A DNA stretch of 64,000 nt, from assembly GCF_900142575.1 (NCBI RefSeq), contig NZ_FRBI01000004.1, forward strand, positions 95,909 to 159,908. Reading direction: 5' to 3'. Positions within the stretch are counted from its first letter, which is position 1, and every line of letters starts with the position of its first letter. This document shows positions 46,747 to 55,250 of the stretch, one piece after another. The notes below the pieces were generated by a model. It saw only the letters and a list, made by a program, of their open reading frames with translations. It had not been told where the DNA came from and made no database searches. Both the position numbers and the translations under genes were made by a program. This DNA is from Actinacidiphila paucisporea (lineage in GTDB: Bacteria > Actinomycetota > Actinomycetes > Streptomycetales > Streptomycetaceae).

Positions 46747-47574
46747 ATGCAGAGCACTCAGCGCCCCGGCCGGGACCAGGTCCCCGCCGCGCCACCGGCC
46801 GACGCCACCGCCGCGCTACCGGTCGGCGGGCCCTTCCTCGCCGGCCGGACCGCCCTGGTCACCGGGGCCGCCGCCGGGATCGGCCGGGCCTGCGCGGTGG
46901 CCTTCGCCGCGGCCGGCGCGACGGTCTACGTCGTGGACCGGGACGCGGCGGGCGCGAAGGAGACGGCGGCGCAGACCGGTGGGATCTGCGTGGTCGCCGA
47001 CCTGTCGCGGGCCGACGCGGTCGACGCGCTGCCCGCCGACGCCGACATCGTCGTCAACAACGCCGGCCTCCAGCACGTCGCCCCCGTCCACGAATTCCCC
47101 CCGGAGCGCTTCACGCTGATCCAGCGGGTGATGGTCGAGGCGCCCTTCCGCATCCTGCGCAGGAACCTGCCGCACATGTACGCCCGCGGCTGGGGCCGGG
47201 TGGTCAACATCTCCTCCGTGCACGGCCTGCGCGCCAGCCCGTACAAGTCCGCCTACGTCGTCGCCAAGCACGGCCTGGAAGGCCTCAGCAAGACCGTCGC
47301 CCTGGAAGGCGCCGAATTCGGCGTCACCAGCAACTGCATCAGCCCCGGCTACGTCCGCACCCGGCTGGTCGAGGGCCAGATCGCCACGCAGGCGCTCGCC
47401 CACGGCATCCCCGAGGCCGACGTCATCGCCCAGGTGATGCTGGACCGCACCGCGATCAAGCGGCTCATCGAACCGGTCGAGGTCGCCGCCGCCGCGCTGT
47501 GGCTGTGCTCCCCGCACACCGGCTACATCACCGGCACATCGCTGCCGCTGGACGGCGGCTGGACGGCGCACTGA
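46747..47574 (+). CDS. bdhA: 3-hydroxybutyrate dehydrogenase (SDR family)
   Basis: A 275-residue NAD-dependent short-chain dehydrogenase. The cofactor loop TGAAAGIG is near residue 40, NNAG near 103, catalytic Ser in NISSVHG and Tyr/Lys in SAYVVAKHG. The segment SNCISPGYVRTRLVEGQI and the closing TGTSLPLDGGWTAH are typical of D-3-hydroxybutyrate dehydrogenases. It turns 3-hydroxybutyrate from PHB into acetoacetate. ATG 46747 is 7 bases after TAGCGT, suggesting a leaderless mRNA. Next gene is the PucR-type regulator (104 bp). Confidence 0.92.
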   Translation: MQSTQRPGRDQVPAAPPADATAALPVGGPFLAGRTALVTGAAAGIGRACAVAFAAAGATVYVVDRDAAGAKETAAQTGGICVVADLSRADAVDALPADADIVVNNAGLQHVAPVHEFPPERFTLIQRVMVEAPFRILRRNLPHMYARGWGRVVNISSVHGLRASPYKSAYVVAKHGLEGLSKTVALEGAEFGVTSNCISPGYVRTRLVEGQIATQALAHGIPEADVIAQVMLDRTAIKRLIEPVEVAAAALWLCSPHTGYITGTSLPLDGGWTAH

Positions 47575-47678
47575 CCCCCGACGGGGCCCGGACGTGCGGT
47601 GATCCGTGACGACCGGCCCGTACTTCGTGCGGTACGAGGTCTGGGAGGCCGCACGGCCAGGTGATTGGATGACGCCCC

Positions 47679-49583
47679 ATGGCAGACAGCCCCGCCCCCA
47701 TCGCCCGCCCGCTGCGCCGGCTGCTCGAACTCATCGCCGAGGACGCGCCGGCCGAGGCCTACGGGGCGCTCGCCGCGCAGGCCCGGGCGCACGGGGCGAG
47801 CACCGCCGACCTCGCGGAGATGGAGCAGGCCACCGCGACGGCCCTGCGGGTCCGCGGCACCCTGCGCCAGCACCGCCGCCGCGAGACCGAACTGGCCGCG
47901 CTCTTCGACACCGCGGGCGACCTCGCGGCGCTGCGCGACCTCGACGCGGTGCTCCAGTCGATCGTCCGCCGGGTACGGATGCTGCTCGGCACCGACACCG
48001 CGTATCTGACGCTGCGGGACGAGGAGGCCGGCGACACCTACATGCGGGTCACCGACGGGTCCGTCTCCCCGCTCTTCCAGAACCTGCGGCTCAGCTACGG
48101 CGACGGCCTCGGCGGACTCGTCGCCCAGACCGCCCGCCCCTACGCCACCCCCGACTACCGCACCGACGAGCGCTTCCGGCACACCGGCTCCATCGACGAG
48201 GGCGTCCTGGACGAGGGCCTGGTCGGCATCCTCGGGGTGCCGCTGCTGCTCGGCGCCCGCGGCGGCGCCGCGGGCGGCGACGTCATCGGCGTGCTCTTCG
48301 CCGCCGACCGCACCCCTCGGCCCTTCTCGCCCGACGAGGTCGCGCTGCTCTGCTCGCTGGCCGCGCACGCCGCCATCGCCATCGACACCGCCAAGGCCAT
48401 CACCGACCTCGCGCAGGCCGGCGCGGTCATCAAGGAGCACGCGGCCGCGATGCAGCGCGCCGAGGAGGCCCACGACCGGCTCACCGACCTGGTCCTGCGC
48501 GGCGGCGACCTGCCAGAGGTGGCCGCGGCCGTCGCCGGACTGCTCGACGGCGCCATCACCATCCACGACCCGGAAGGCCGCACCCTGGCCGCGGTCGGCC
48601 CCGGCGGCGCCCCCTTCGACGCGGGCCCGCCGCCCGCACCCGCCACCGCGCCCACCGCCCGCGCCGAGCACCGCGCCGGTCGCTGGACCTGTGCGGTGCT
48701 CGCCGGCCAGGAAGTGCTGGGCGGCATGGTCCTGCACGGCCGCGACCGGCTCGACGACTCCGACCGGCGGCTGTTCGAGCGGGCCGGCGTCGTCACCGCA
48801 CTCCTGCTGCTGCTCAGCCGCTCCGTCGCCGAGACCGAGAACCGGGTGCGCGGCGAGCTGATCACCGACCTGCTGACCGCCCCCGAGCGCGACCCGGTCG
48901 GCCTGGTCGTCCGCGGCCGGCGGCTCGGCGTCGACCTCAGCCGGCCGTGCCTGGTGCTGGTCGCCCAGGCCGCGGACGGCTCCCACGACCGGCTGCCGGC
49001 CGCCGCGGGCCGCTACCTCTTCGGCAGCGACGGCATCAGCGCGGAGCGCTCCGGCACGGTGGTGCTGCTCCTCCCGCACGACGGCGCCGCACCCGGCGCC
49101 GTCGCCCGCACCGCGGCCGGGCAGCTCACCGCGCTCGTCGGCGCCCCCGTCACCGTCGCCGCCGCCGGCCCCGCGTCCGGACCGCAGCCGCTCGCCGACG
49201 CCCACGCCGAGGCGCTGCGCTGCCTTCGCGCGCTGTGCGCGCTCGGCCGCGTCGGGGACGGGGCCGGGGCCGCGGAACTCGGTTTCCTCGGGGTGCTGCT
49301 CGGCAACGAGCGCGACGTCGCGTCCTTCGTCACCGCCACGCTCGGGCCGCTGCTGGCGTACGACGCCAAGCGCGGTACGGAACTGGTCCGCACGCTCGGG
49401 GCGTACTTCGCGTGCGGGGGCACGCTGACCCGCACGAAGGACGAGCTGCACCTGCACGTCAACACGGTGGTCCAGCGGCTGGACCGCATCCAGGCGCTCC
49501 TCGGCCCCGACTGGAACGCCCCCGAGCGCGCGCTCGAACTCCAACTGGCGCTCCGCCTCCACATGCTGGCGGCGCCTTCTTAG
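47679..49583 (+). CDS. GAF- and PucR-type HTH regulator
   Basis: A 634-residue cytoplasmic regulator. A helical N-terminus (about 1-70), a GAF domain (about 85-240; TDTAYLTLRDEEAGDTYMRVTDG, LVGILGVPLLL), a coiled-coil-like segment, a CdaR/GGDEF-like central domain and a C-terminal PucR HTH_30 (YFACGGTLTRTKDELHLHVNTVVQRLDRIQALLG). ATG 47679 begins the gene. Its place after the PHB dehydrogenase suggests it senses a PHB-derived metabolite and controls both divergent genes (inference). The 54-bp palindrome follows its stop. Confidence 0.9.
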   Translation: MADSPAPIARPLRRLLELIAEDAPAEAYGALAAQARAHGASTADLAEMEQATATALRVRGTLRQHRRRETELAALFDTAGDLAALRDLDAVLQSIVRRVRMLLGTDTAYLTLRDEEAGDTYMRVTDGSVSPLFQNLRLSYGDGLGGLVAQTARPYATPDYRTDERFRHTGSIDEGVLDEGLVGILGVPLLLGARGGAAGGDVIGVLFAADRTPRPFSPDEVALLCSLAAHAAIAIDTAKAITDLAQAGAVIKEHAAAMQRAEEAHDRLTDLVLRGGDLPEVAAAVAGLLDGAITIHDPEGRTLAAVGPGGAPFDAGPPPAPATAPTARAEHRAGRWTCAVLAGQEVLGGMVLHGRDRLDDSDRRLFERAGVVTALLLLLSRSVAETENRVRGELITDLLTAPERDPVGLVVRGRRLGVDLSRPCLVLVAQAADGSHDRLPAAAGRYLFGSDGISAERSGTVVLLLPHDGAAPGAVARTAAGQLTALVGAPVTVAAAGPASGPQPLADAHAEALRCLRALCALGRVGDGAGAAELGFLGVLLGNERDVASFVTATLGPLLAYDAKRGTELVRTLGAYFACGGTLTRTKDELHLHVNTVVQRLDRIQALLGPDWNAPERALELQLALRLHMLAAPS

Positions 49584-49662
49584 GCGGGCGCCCCTGCGCC
49601 TCGGGGTGCGCCCTGTGCCTGCGGGTGCGTAAGGGTGCGGCCGCGCGCCGCTCGTGGAGCGT

Positions 49663-49716
49663 GTCCGAACCCGCGCGGATACGGCCCCGCGGGGCCGTAT
49701 CCGCGCGGGTTCGGAC
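49663..49716. terminator. 54-bp perfect palindrome after the PucR-type gene
   Basis: Every base of 49663-49716 pairs with its mirror (27-bp arms, no loop, centre CCGCGG). Arms start GTCCGAACCCGCGCGGATAC. It lies 80 bp after the regulator stop and 110 bp before the next start. It could act as a strong terminator or a cruciform/protein site. Confidence 0.85.
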
Positions 49717-49826
49717 GCAACCGGCGGGCTCCCGCGCGCATCAGATATAAATGGGCCTTCGCGCGGACGGCACGGCCGCTTCGCGTGCTTGTCCATGGGT
49801 GGGGAACGACATCGCGGGGGGATTCC

Positions 49827-51485
49827 ATGAGCTGGAGCCAGCAGGGCGGAAGCGGCGGTCATGAGGGAGGCGGCTTCGGTCCGCCGCCGCCTCCCTCGGG
49901 CGGCGGCTATCCGCCTCCGCCGGGCGGTTACCCGCCTCCTCCGCCGTTCGGTCCACCGCCGATGCCCGCCGCGCCGCCGGTCCCGCGCGAGCCGGCCGAC
50001 CCGCTGCGCGCGGTCGCCGTGGGCGTGCTCAACCTCAGCGGACTGGGCATCGGCTATCTGCTGACCCGCCGCTGGATCGGCTTCGCGGTGGCCCTGATAG
50101 CCACCGGCGTCTTCCTGGCGAGCGCGCTGCCCGCCGACGCCGACGGCGTGTCCGGCGGGGTGCTGGTCGCCTACCTGGTCTTCCTGGGCCTGGCCGCCGT
50201 GCACGGCGCGGTGCGCGGCCTGCGCACCCGGCTGTCCTTCCCGCCGCAGGCGCCGCTCGCGCTGCTGCTCGGCCTGGTGATGCTCGCGGTGCCCGCGGGC
50301 GCGGTCGTCTACTACGACGGTGCCAAGGACGACGCCACCCAGCAGATGCTGCTCGACCGGCTCGACAAGGCCGACCAGCTGGTGCAGGCGGCGAAGGCGA
50401 AGCCCTTCGAGAGCGCGAAGCCCGACTACAGCTCGGCGCTAGGCTCCTACCAGGACCTCAGCAGCGGGCACCCGGGCTCCAAGGCCGCCAAGCAGGTGCC
50501 CGGCCGGCTGCAGGCCTTCTACACGGCCGTCGGCGCGCCCTACGACCAGAAGAAGTACTGCGACGCGATAGAGCCGCTGAAGTACCTGCGCACGGTCCCC
50601 GACCACGTCGACCGCAAGGCGCTCGGCACGCTGACCGGCTGGCCCGACGACCGCCTCGCGACCTCGCTGTACGAGTGCGGCGTGACCGAACTGACCCAGC
50701 CCGCGGCGGGCTCCGCCTCCGGCAGCGGCAAGTTCGGCGAGCTGCTCACCACCTTCCCCCAGTCGCCGCAGGCAGCCAAGGTCGAGCCGGCGGTCAAGGC
50801 GAACATCGACGCCACCGCGAAGGGCCTGGGCGGCAGCGACCCGTGCGGCACCACCGACAAGCTGCGCACCCTCGGCTCCAACGCCGCGTCCCTGCCCGGT
50901 GACAAGGCGGGCGTCACCGACGCCCTGAAAGCGGACTCCCAGCGGGTCGACGGCTACGTGCAGACCGGTATGTACAACTGCGGCCTCTCGCAGTACCGGA
51001 GCGGCAGCTTCGACGACGCGCTCACCACGATGAAGTCCTTCACCGGCAAGTACCCGCACGACAAGCACCGCCCGCTCGCGCTCAAGATAGCGATCGCCGC
51101 GGAGATCGCCACGAAGGTGCCCGCGGCCGGCAAGAAGGTCCCGTCGATGGGCTCCGGCGGCTCCATCAGCATCACCTTCACCAACGACAGCCCCGACGCC
51201 GTCGAGATCCTCTACACCGGACCGGTCACCGGCAGCTTCACCCTCAAGGGCTGCAGCTCCTGCTCGCGCTACTCCAGCGAGTCGCTGGCGCACAGCCTGG
51301 CGTGCAAGGCCACGGGCAAGCACTACGCGAAGAAGACGCTGCACCTGCCGACCGGGACGTCGTACATCATGCAGAAGCCGATCGACGACACCGACTCGGC
51401 GACGCCCATCGCCGACACGCACCAGTTCAGGAGCGGGTACATCTACACGGAATGCGCGTACGTCCTGGAGTCGTACAGCTTCTGA
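49827..51485 (+). CDS. Proline-rich membrane protein with extracytoplasmic repeat-like region
   Basis: A 552-residue protein of unknown function. Residues 1-57 are Gly/Pro-rich (PPPPPSGGGYPPPPGGYPPP). Four hydrophobic segments lie at about 62-80, 83-102, 110-130 and 143-164. The remainder is soluble and probably outside the cell, with helical TPR-like stretches (SALGSYQDLSSGHPGSKAAK; SLYECGV; MYNCGLSQYRSGSFDDALTTMKSF) and a closing beta region with ITFTNDSPDAVEILYTGP and GCSSCS. ATG 49827 lacks a strong ribosome-binding site (GGGGGGATTCC). No family recognised; the repeated cysteines suggest disulfides. Confidence 0.75.
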   Translation: MSWSQQGGSGGHEGGGFGPPPPPSGGGYPPPPGGYPPPPPFGPPPMPAAPPVPREPADPLRAVAVGVLNLSGLGIGYLLTRRWIGFAVALIATGVFLASALPADADGVSGGVLVAYLVFLGLAAVHGAVRGLRTRLSFPPQAPLALLLGLVMLAVPAGAVVYYDGAKDDATQQMLLDRLDKADQLVQAAKAKPFESAKPDYSSALGSYQDLSSGHPGSKAAKQVPGRLQAFYTAVGAPYDQKKYCDAIEPLKYLRTVPDHVDRKALGTLTGWPDDRLATSLYECGVTELTQPAAGSASGSGKFGELLTTFPQSPQAAKVEPAVKANIDATAKGLGGSDPCGTTDKLRTLGSNAASLPGDKAGVTDALKADSQRVDGYVQTGMYNCGLSQYRSGSFDDALTTMKSFTGKYPHDKHRPLALKIAIAAEIATKVPAAGKKVPSMGSGGSISITFTNDSPDAVEILYTGPVTGSFTLKGCSSCSRYSSESLAHSLACKATGKHYAKKTLHLPTGTSYIMQKPIDDTDSATPIADTHQFRSGYIYTECAYVLESYSF

Positions 51486-51644
51486 GGCCTGCCACCCCCT
51501 ACCCTGCCCCGCGCCGCCCGTCGAAGCGCAGCCGTTGGCGTGAAAACGTCCCCCGTGCGGCCGCTGCGACGGGCGGCGCGCGTGCGCGCGGCGGAAGGTG
51601 GCCCTGAGGCGGCCGGCCGGGGCGCCACGACTGGTGAGGTGGCC

Positions 51645-52046
51645 ATGGCGGGTGGTGCTGTGCGGCGGCGTGTCGGGGTGCTGAGCGCGGTGGGCGTGCT
51701 GCTCGCGCTCACCGGTTGCTCCAGTTCGGACTCCGGCGTGTCGGGCTCGACCGCGAGCGCGTCGGCGCCCGCCTCCTCGTCCGCGGGCGGCGGCGCCGAC
51801 CGGATCGACATCAAGAACTTCGCCTTCAACCCCGCGTCCTCCACCGTCGCGCCGGGTGCCGTGGTGACCGTCACCAACAGCGACTCCACCACCCACACGG
51901 TGACCGCGACCGGTGCCAAGGCGTTCGACACCGGCGACATCGCGCCGGGCGGGACGATGACCTTCACCGCGCCCTCGAAGGCGGGTGCCTACCCGTACAT
52001 CTGCTCGATCCACACGTTCATGAAGGGCACCCTGACCGTCGGCTGA
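51645..52046 (+). CDS. Cupredoxin-domain lipoprotein
   Basis: A 133-residue copper protein on the outer face of the membrane. Lipobox LTGC near residue 26 is followed by a Ser/Ala linker and a plastocyanin-like domain (IDIKNFAFNPASSTVAPGAVVTVTN). The type 1 copper ligands are present: His in TTHTVTA and Cys, His, Met in YICSIHTFMKG. ATG 51645 follows GAGGTGG; an open frame upstream to 51540 is not needed. It lies 9 bp before the next membrane protein gene, probably one operon. Role likely electron transfer or copper handling. Confidence 0.9.
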   Translation: MAGGAVRRRVGVLSAVGVLLALTGCSSSDSGVSGSTASASAPASSSAGGGADRIDIKNFAFNPASSTVAPGAVVTVTNSDSTTHTVTATGAKAFDTGDIAPGGTMTFTAPSKAGAYPYICSIHTFMKGTLTVG

Positions 52047-52055
52047 GGAGGCCTG

Positions 52056-52478
52056 ATGCAGATCCGTATCGCGGTCTGGGCCGCCCGGGTGCTGGCCGCG
52101 GCGGGGCTCGCGGTCGACGCCTACGTGCACGCCGACCTCGCCCAGCAGTACGACGCGGTGAAGGCCACCTTCAGCCAGGGCGACCTCTTCCGCGCGGAGG
52201 CGGCGCTCGCCGCACTGGCCGCGGTGGTCGTCCTGCTGTGGCGCCGCTTCCTCGGCGACGCCTTCGCCTGGCTGGTCGCCGCGGGCGGCTTCGCGCTGCT
52301 CGTCATCTACCGCTATATCGACGTGGGCAAGCTGGGACCGCTGCCCAACATGTACGAACCGGTCTGGTACACCGAGAAGAAGGTCGTCGCCGTGGCGCAG
52401 CTGGTGACGGTCGCGGCCGCGACCGTCCTGATGGCGGTCGACCTGACCGACCGGCACCGCAGGCGCCGCCTAGGCTGA
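52056..52478 (+). CDS. Small membrane protein, function unknown, linked to cupredoxin
   Basis: A 140-residue protein with about four hydrophobic segments (AVWAARVLAAAGLAVDAYVHA; EAALAALAAVVVLLW; AFAWLVAAGGFALLVIYRYIDVG; VAVAQLVTVAAATVLMAV) and an Arg-rich tail. It begins 9 bp after the cupredoxin stop with GAGGAGG as ribosome-binding site, so co-translation is likely. A His in the first segment (YVHADL) could be of interest for metal or heme. No family recognised. Its stop overlaps the UbiA stop by 9 bp. Confidence 0.75.
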   Translation: MQIRIAVWAARVLAAAGLAVDAYVHADLAQQYDAVKATFSQGDLFRAEAALAALAAVVVLLWRRFLGDAFAWLVAAGGFALLVIYRYIDVGKLGPLPNMYEPVWYTEKKVVAVAQLVTVAAATVLMAVDLTDRHRRRRLG

Positions 52479-53319
52479 CACCAGCGAGCCGCCGTGCAGG
52501 ACCAGCAGGCCCACGGCCGTCACCGCCATGGCGAGCGTCGCCAGGAACGGCAGCCGGCCGGCCGTGCGGGCGCCCCGCGAGGTCGCGGCGGTCGTCGCGG
52601 CCGCCAGCCCCGAGGTCACCGCAAGCGCCGCCCAGCCGGCCCGTCCGACCGGCCCCGGCGGGCCCAGCACCAGCACCGCCGACGCGGCGAGCAGCGGCAG
52701 CGGTGCCAGCACGCGGCTCCGCCGCCGGCCGAGCCGCTGCGGCAGGCCGCGTACGCCCGCGGCCAGATCCGCGTCGATGTCGGGCAGCACATTGGTGAAG
52801 TGGGCGCCAACGCCGAGCAGGCCGCCCGCGGCCATCGCCCAGGCGGGCGGCCACGGCCGTCCCGGCAGCCCCAGCGTCACGAACGCCGGCAGCAGCCCGA
52901 ACGCCAGCGCGTACGGCACCCAGGAGGCCGCCGTGCGCTTCAGCCCGAGGTTGTACGCCCACGCAGCCGCCACGCCGGTCAGATGCGCCGCCCCGGCCCA
53001 GCGGCCCGCGGCCAGCGAGAGGACGACGCACGAGGCCAGTGCGGCGGCCGCTGCCGCGGCCACCGTGCGCTCCGCCGCCGTGCCCGCCGCCAGCGGTTTG
53101 TCCGCGCGGCCCGCCGCGGTGTCGCGGGCGGCGTCCACGACGTCGTTGCACCAGCCCACCGACAACTGGCCGCACAGGACGGCCGCGCCGATCAGGACAC
53201 ACGCCTGGACGCTGCGGCCTGACGCCGCCGCCAGCGCCGTCACCAGCACGGTCACCGCGACCGTCGGCTCGGGATGACACGCCCTCAAGACCCCGCTGCC
53301 GCTGCCCACCCCGCCCACC
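52470..53319 (-). CDS. UbiA-family prenyltransferase (start disturbed by MITE)
   Basis: A membrane prenyltransferase of about 282 residues. The first Asp-rich motif NDVVDAARDTAAGRADKP and the second DIDADLAAGVRG are intact, and there are about seven to nine membrane segments. The best start is GTG 53319, two bases from the target duplication of the MITE, or GTG 53310; neither has a good ribosome-binding site because the MITE lies where it should be. The frame stays open through the MITE to 53627, so a fusion start is possible. Its neighbours make a phenolic lipid, so it may prenylate an aromatic product, or serve menaquinone-like synthesis. Confidence 0.85.
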
Positions 53320-53324
53320 CTAGG

Positions 53325-53482
53325 GCCTGTCGTTTGGATCTCCGTGGAGGAAGGAGCGGTGCTCGGTGCGTGCAGCTGCAAGGCGGAGGAAGGAGGCGAC
53401 GCGGAGCCGTCGTCGACTGACGACAACGCGGCAGATGTGCGTGCCGGGCGCCGCGACGCCGCGGAGATCCAAACGACAGGCC
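53325..53482. mobile_element. 158-bp MITE with 21-bp terminal inverted repeats and CTAG target duplication
   Basis: Identical 21-bp inverted ends beginning GGCCTGTCGTTTGGATCTCC bound the element, and CTAG flanks both ends (53321-53324 and 53483-53486). It has no transposase gene, so it is a miniature element mobilised in trans, probably by an IS5-like transposase given the 4-bp CTAG target (inference). It sits between the UbiA and type III PKS genes, against the UbiA start. Confidence 0.9.
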
Positions 53483-53674
53483 CTAGGTGCCACCCGGGCT
53501 CCTCCCGGGCCGCCGTTCCGGCGGTTGCGCCGTGTGGGTGGTCGCCCGCGCGGTTCCCGCCACCGGCACGGCGGGAGTGCGGAGTTCGCCACGGCGCCGG
53601 CAGGGCGCGGGGGACGGCACGACACACCGGGCCGAGCCGGGGGGATCGGGGCAGGTCGTACCTATGATGCGCAA

Positions 53675-54727
53675 ATGACGCGAATCGGCGCCGTGCATGC
53701 GGTGCTCCCGCCGTATCGCTACGACCAGTACGAGATCACGGAAGCGCTCGCGGGGCTGGGAGCGGCGCCCCCGGCGGCGCGCGGGGTGCTGGAGCGGGTG
53801 CACGCCGCTTCCGCCGTGCGCTCGCGGCGGCTCGCGCTGCCCCTGGAGCGGTACGCGACACTGCGCGGCTTCGGCGAGGCCAACGACTGCTTCATCGAGG
53901 CCGCCCAGGACCTGGGGGAGCAGGCGATCAGCGGCGCCCTGCGGGACGCGGGGGTCCGGCCCGACGAGGTGGACCTCGTGATCTCCACCTCGGTGACCGG
54001 CATCGCCGCGCCTTCCATCGAGGCGAGGATCGCGGGACGGCTCGGGCTGCGGCCCGACGTGAAGCGCCTCCCGGTGTTCGGCCTGGGATGCGTGGCCGGG
54101 GCCGCGGGCCTGGCGCGGCTGCACGACTACCTGGAGGCCCGCCCGCGGGCCGTGGCCGTCCTGCTGTCGGTGGAGCTGTGCTCGCTGACGCTGCAGCGCG
54201 ACGACACCTCGACGGCCAACGTCGTGGCCTGCTCGCTGTTCGGAGACGGAGCCGCCGCGGTCGTGGCGGTCGGCCGCGACCGGGCCGCCGCGGGGCCGGA
54301 GGTGGTGGCGACCCGCAGCCGGCTGTATCCGGACACCGAGCACCTGCTGGGCTGGGCCGTCGGCGACAGCGGCTTCCGCATCGTGCTCGGCAGCGACCTG
54401 CCCGACCTGGTCAGGAGCCATCTCGGGCCCGAGGTGCGGGACTTCCTGGCCGACCACGACCTCAAGCCGCAGGACGTGACCGGCTGGGTGGTGCACCCGG
54501 GCGGCCCGAAGGTGCTCGAAGCGGTCAGGGAGGCCCTCGCGCTGCCGGCCAGGGCGATGGAGCCGGCGTGGCGCTCGCTCGCCGAGGTCGGCAACCTCTC
54601 GTCCGCGTCGGTGCTGCACATCCTGCGGGACGTGCTGGCCGGCGACCGCCCGCTGCCGGGCAGCCCGGGGCTGCTGATGGCGATGGGCCCCGGCTTCTGT
54701 TCCGAACTCGTCCTTCTGCGCTGGTAG
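53675..54727 (+). CDS. Type III polyketide synthase (alkylresorcinol/alkylpyrone synthase-like)
   Basis: A 350-residue chalcone-synthase-fold homodimeric enzyme. The catalytic Cys lies in FGLGCVAGAAGLAR near 138, His in WVVHPGGPKVLEAV near 273 and Asn in VGNLSSASVLHIL near 306. The following methyltransferase and FAD genes give the srsABC order known to make methylated phenolic lipids from long acyl starters. ATG 53675 lies 6 bases after TATGAT, suggesting leaderless translation; the MITE lies 192 bp upstream. Product not proven here. Confidence 0.94.
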   Translation: MTRIGAVHAVLPPYRYDQYEITEALAGLGAAPPAARGVLERVHAASAVRSRRLALPLERYATLRGFGEANDCFIEAAQDLGEQAISGALRDAGVRPDEVDLVISTSVTGIAAPSIEARIAGRLGLRPDVKRLPVFGLGCVAGAAGLARLHDYLEARPRAVAVLLSVELCSLTLQRDDTSTANVVACSLFGDGAAAVVAVGRDRAAAGPEVVATRSRLYPDTEHLLGWAVGDSGFRIVLGSDLPDLVRSHLGPEVRDFLADHDLKPQDVTGWVVHPGGPKVLEAVREALALPARAMEPAWRSLAEVGNLSSASVLHILRDVLAGDRPLPGSPGLLMAMGPGFCSELVLLRW

Positions 54728-54737
54728 GTGCCCCCCG

Positions 54738-55250
54738 ATGCCCCCTTACACCCTGCTCGTCCTGCTGGTCGCCTTCGAGCGGCTGATCGAGCTGAACACC
54801 GCCCGCCGCAATGCCGAGTGGAGCTACGACCGCGGCGGCACCGAGCACGGCGGCGGCCACTACCCGGTGATGGTGCTGCTGCACACCGGGCTGCTGGCCG
54901 GCTGCCTGGCCGAGGTCCACTACGGCGGGCGGCCGTTCGTCGCCGCGCTGGCCTGGCCGATGCTGGCGCTCGTGGTGGCCGCACAGGTGCTGCGCTGGTG
55001 GTGTGTCGCCGTGCTGGGGCCGCGCTGGAACACCCGGGTGATCGTGGTGCCCGGCCTGCCGCTGGTGGACCGCGGGCCCTACCGGTTCATGCGGCACCCC
55101 AACTACCTGGCGGTGGCGGTGGAGGGCGCCGCGCTGCCGCTGGTGCACGGGGCGTGGATCACCGCGCTGTGCTTCACCCTGGCCAACGCGCCGCTGCTGG
55201 CGGTGCGGCTGCGCTGCGAGAACGCCGCGCTCGGCCTGGCGCCGGCGTGA
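54738..55250 (+). CDS. Isoprenylcysteine carboxyl methyltransferase-like membrane methyltransferase (SrsB-like)
   Basis: A 170-residue membrane methyltransferase with about four segments. The ICMT-like C-terminal motif is GPYRFMRHPNYLAVAVEGAALPL, which binds SAM, followed by ENAALG. In srs clusters the equivalent SrsB methylates the hydroxyl of the alkylresorcinol. ATG 54738 lies 10 bp after the PKS stop. The stop overlaps the next start (GTGA), so the three genes are one operon. Confidence 0.9.
   Translation: MPPYTLLVLLVAFERLIELNTARRNAEWSYDRGGTEHGGGHYPVMVLLHTGLLAGCLAEVHYGGRPFVAALAWPMLALVVAAQVLRWWCVAVLGPRWNTRVIVVPGLPLVDRGPYRFMRHPNYLAVAVEGAALPLVHGAWITALCFTLANAPLLAVRLRCENAALGLAPA

Noticed and set aside
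53366..54727. Extended N-terminus of the type III PKS into the MITE
   Set aside because: The extra 103 residues are Arg/Thr-rich and unlike any PKS; ATG 53675 gives the standard 350-residue enzyme.
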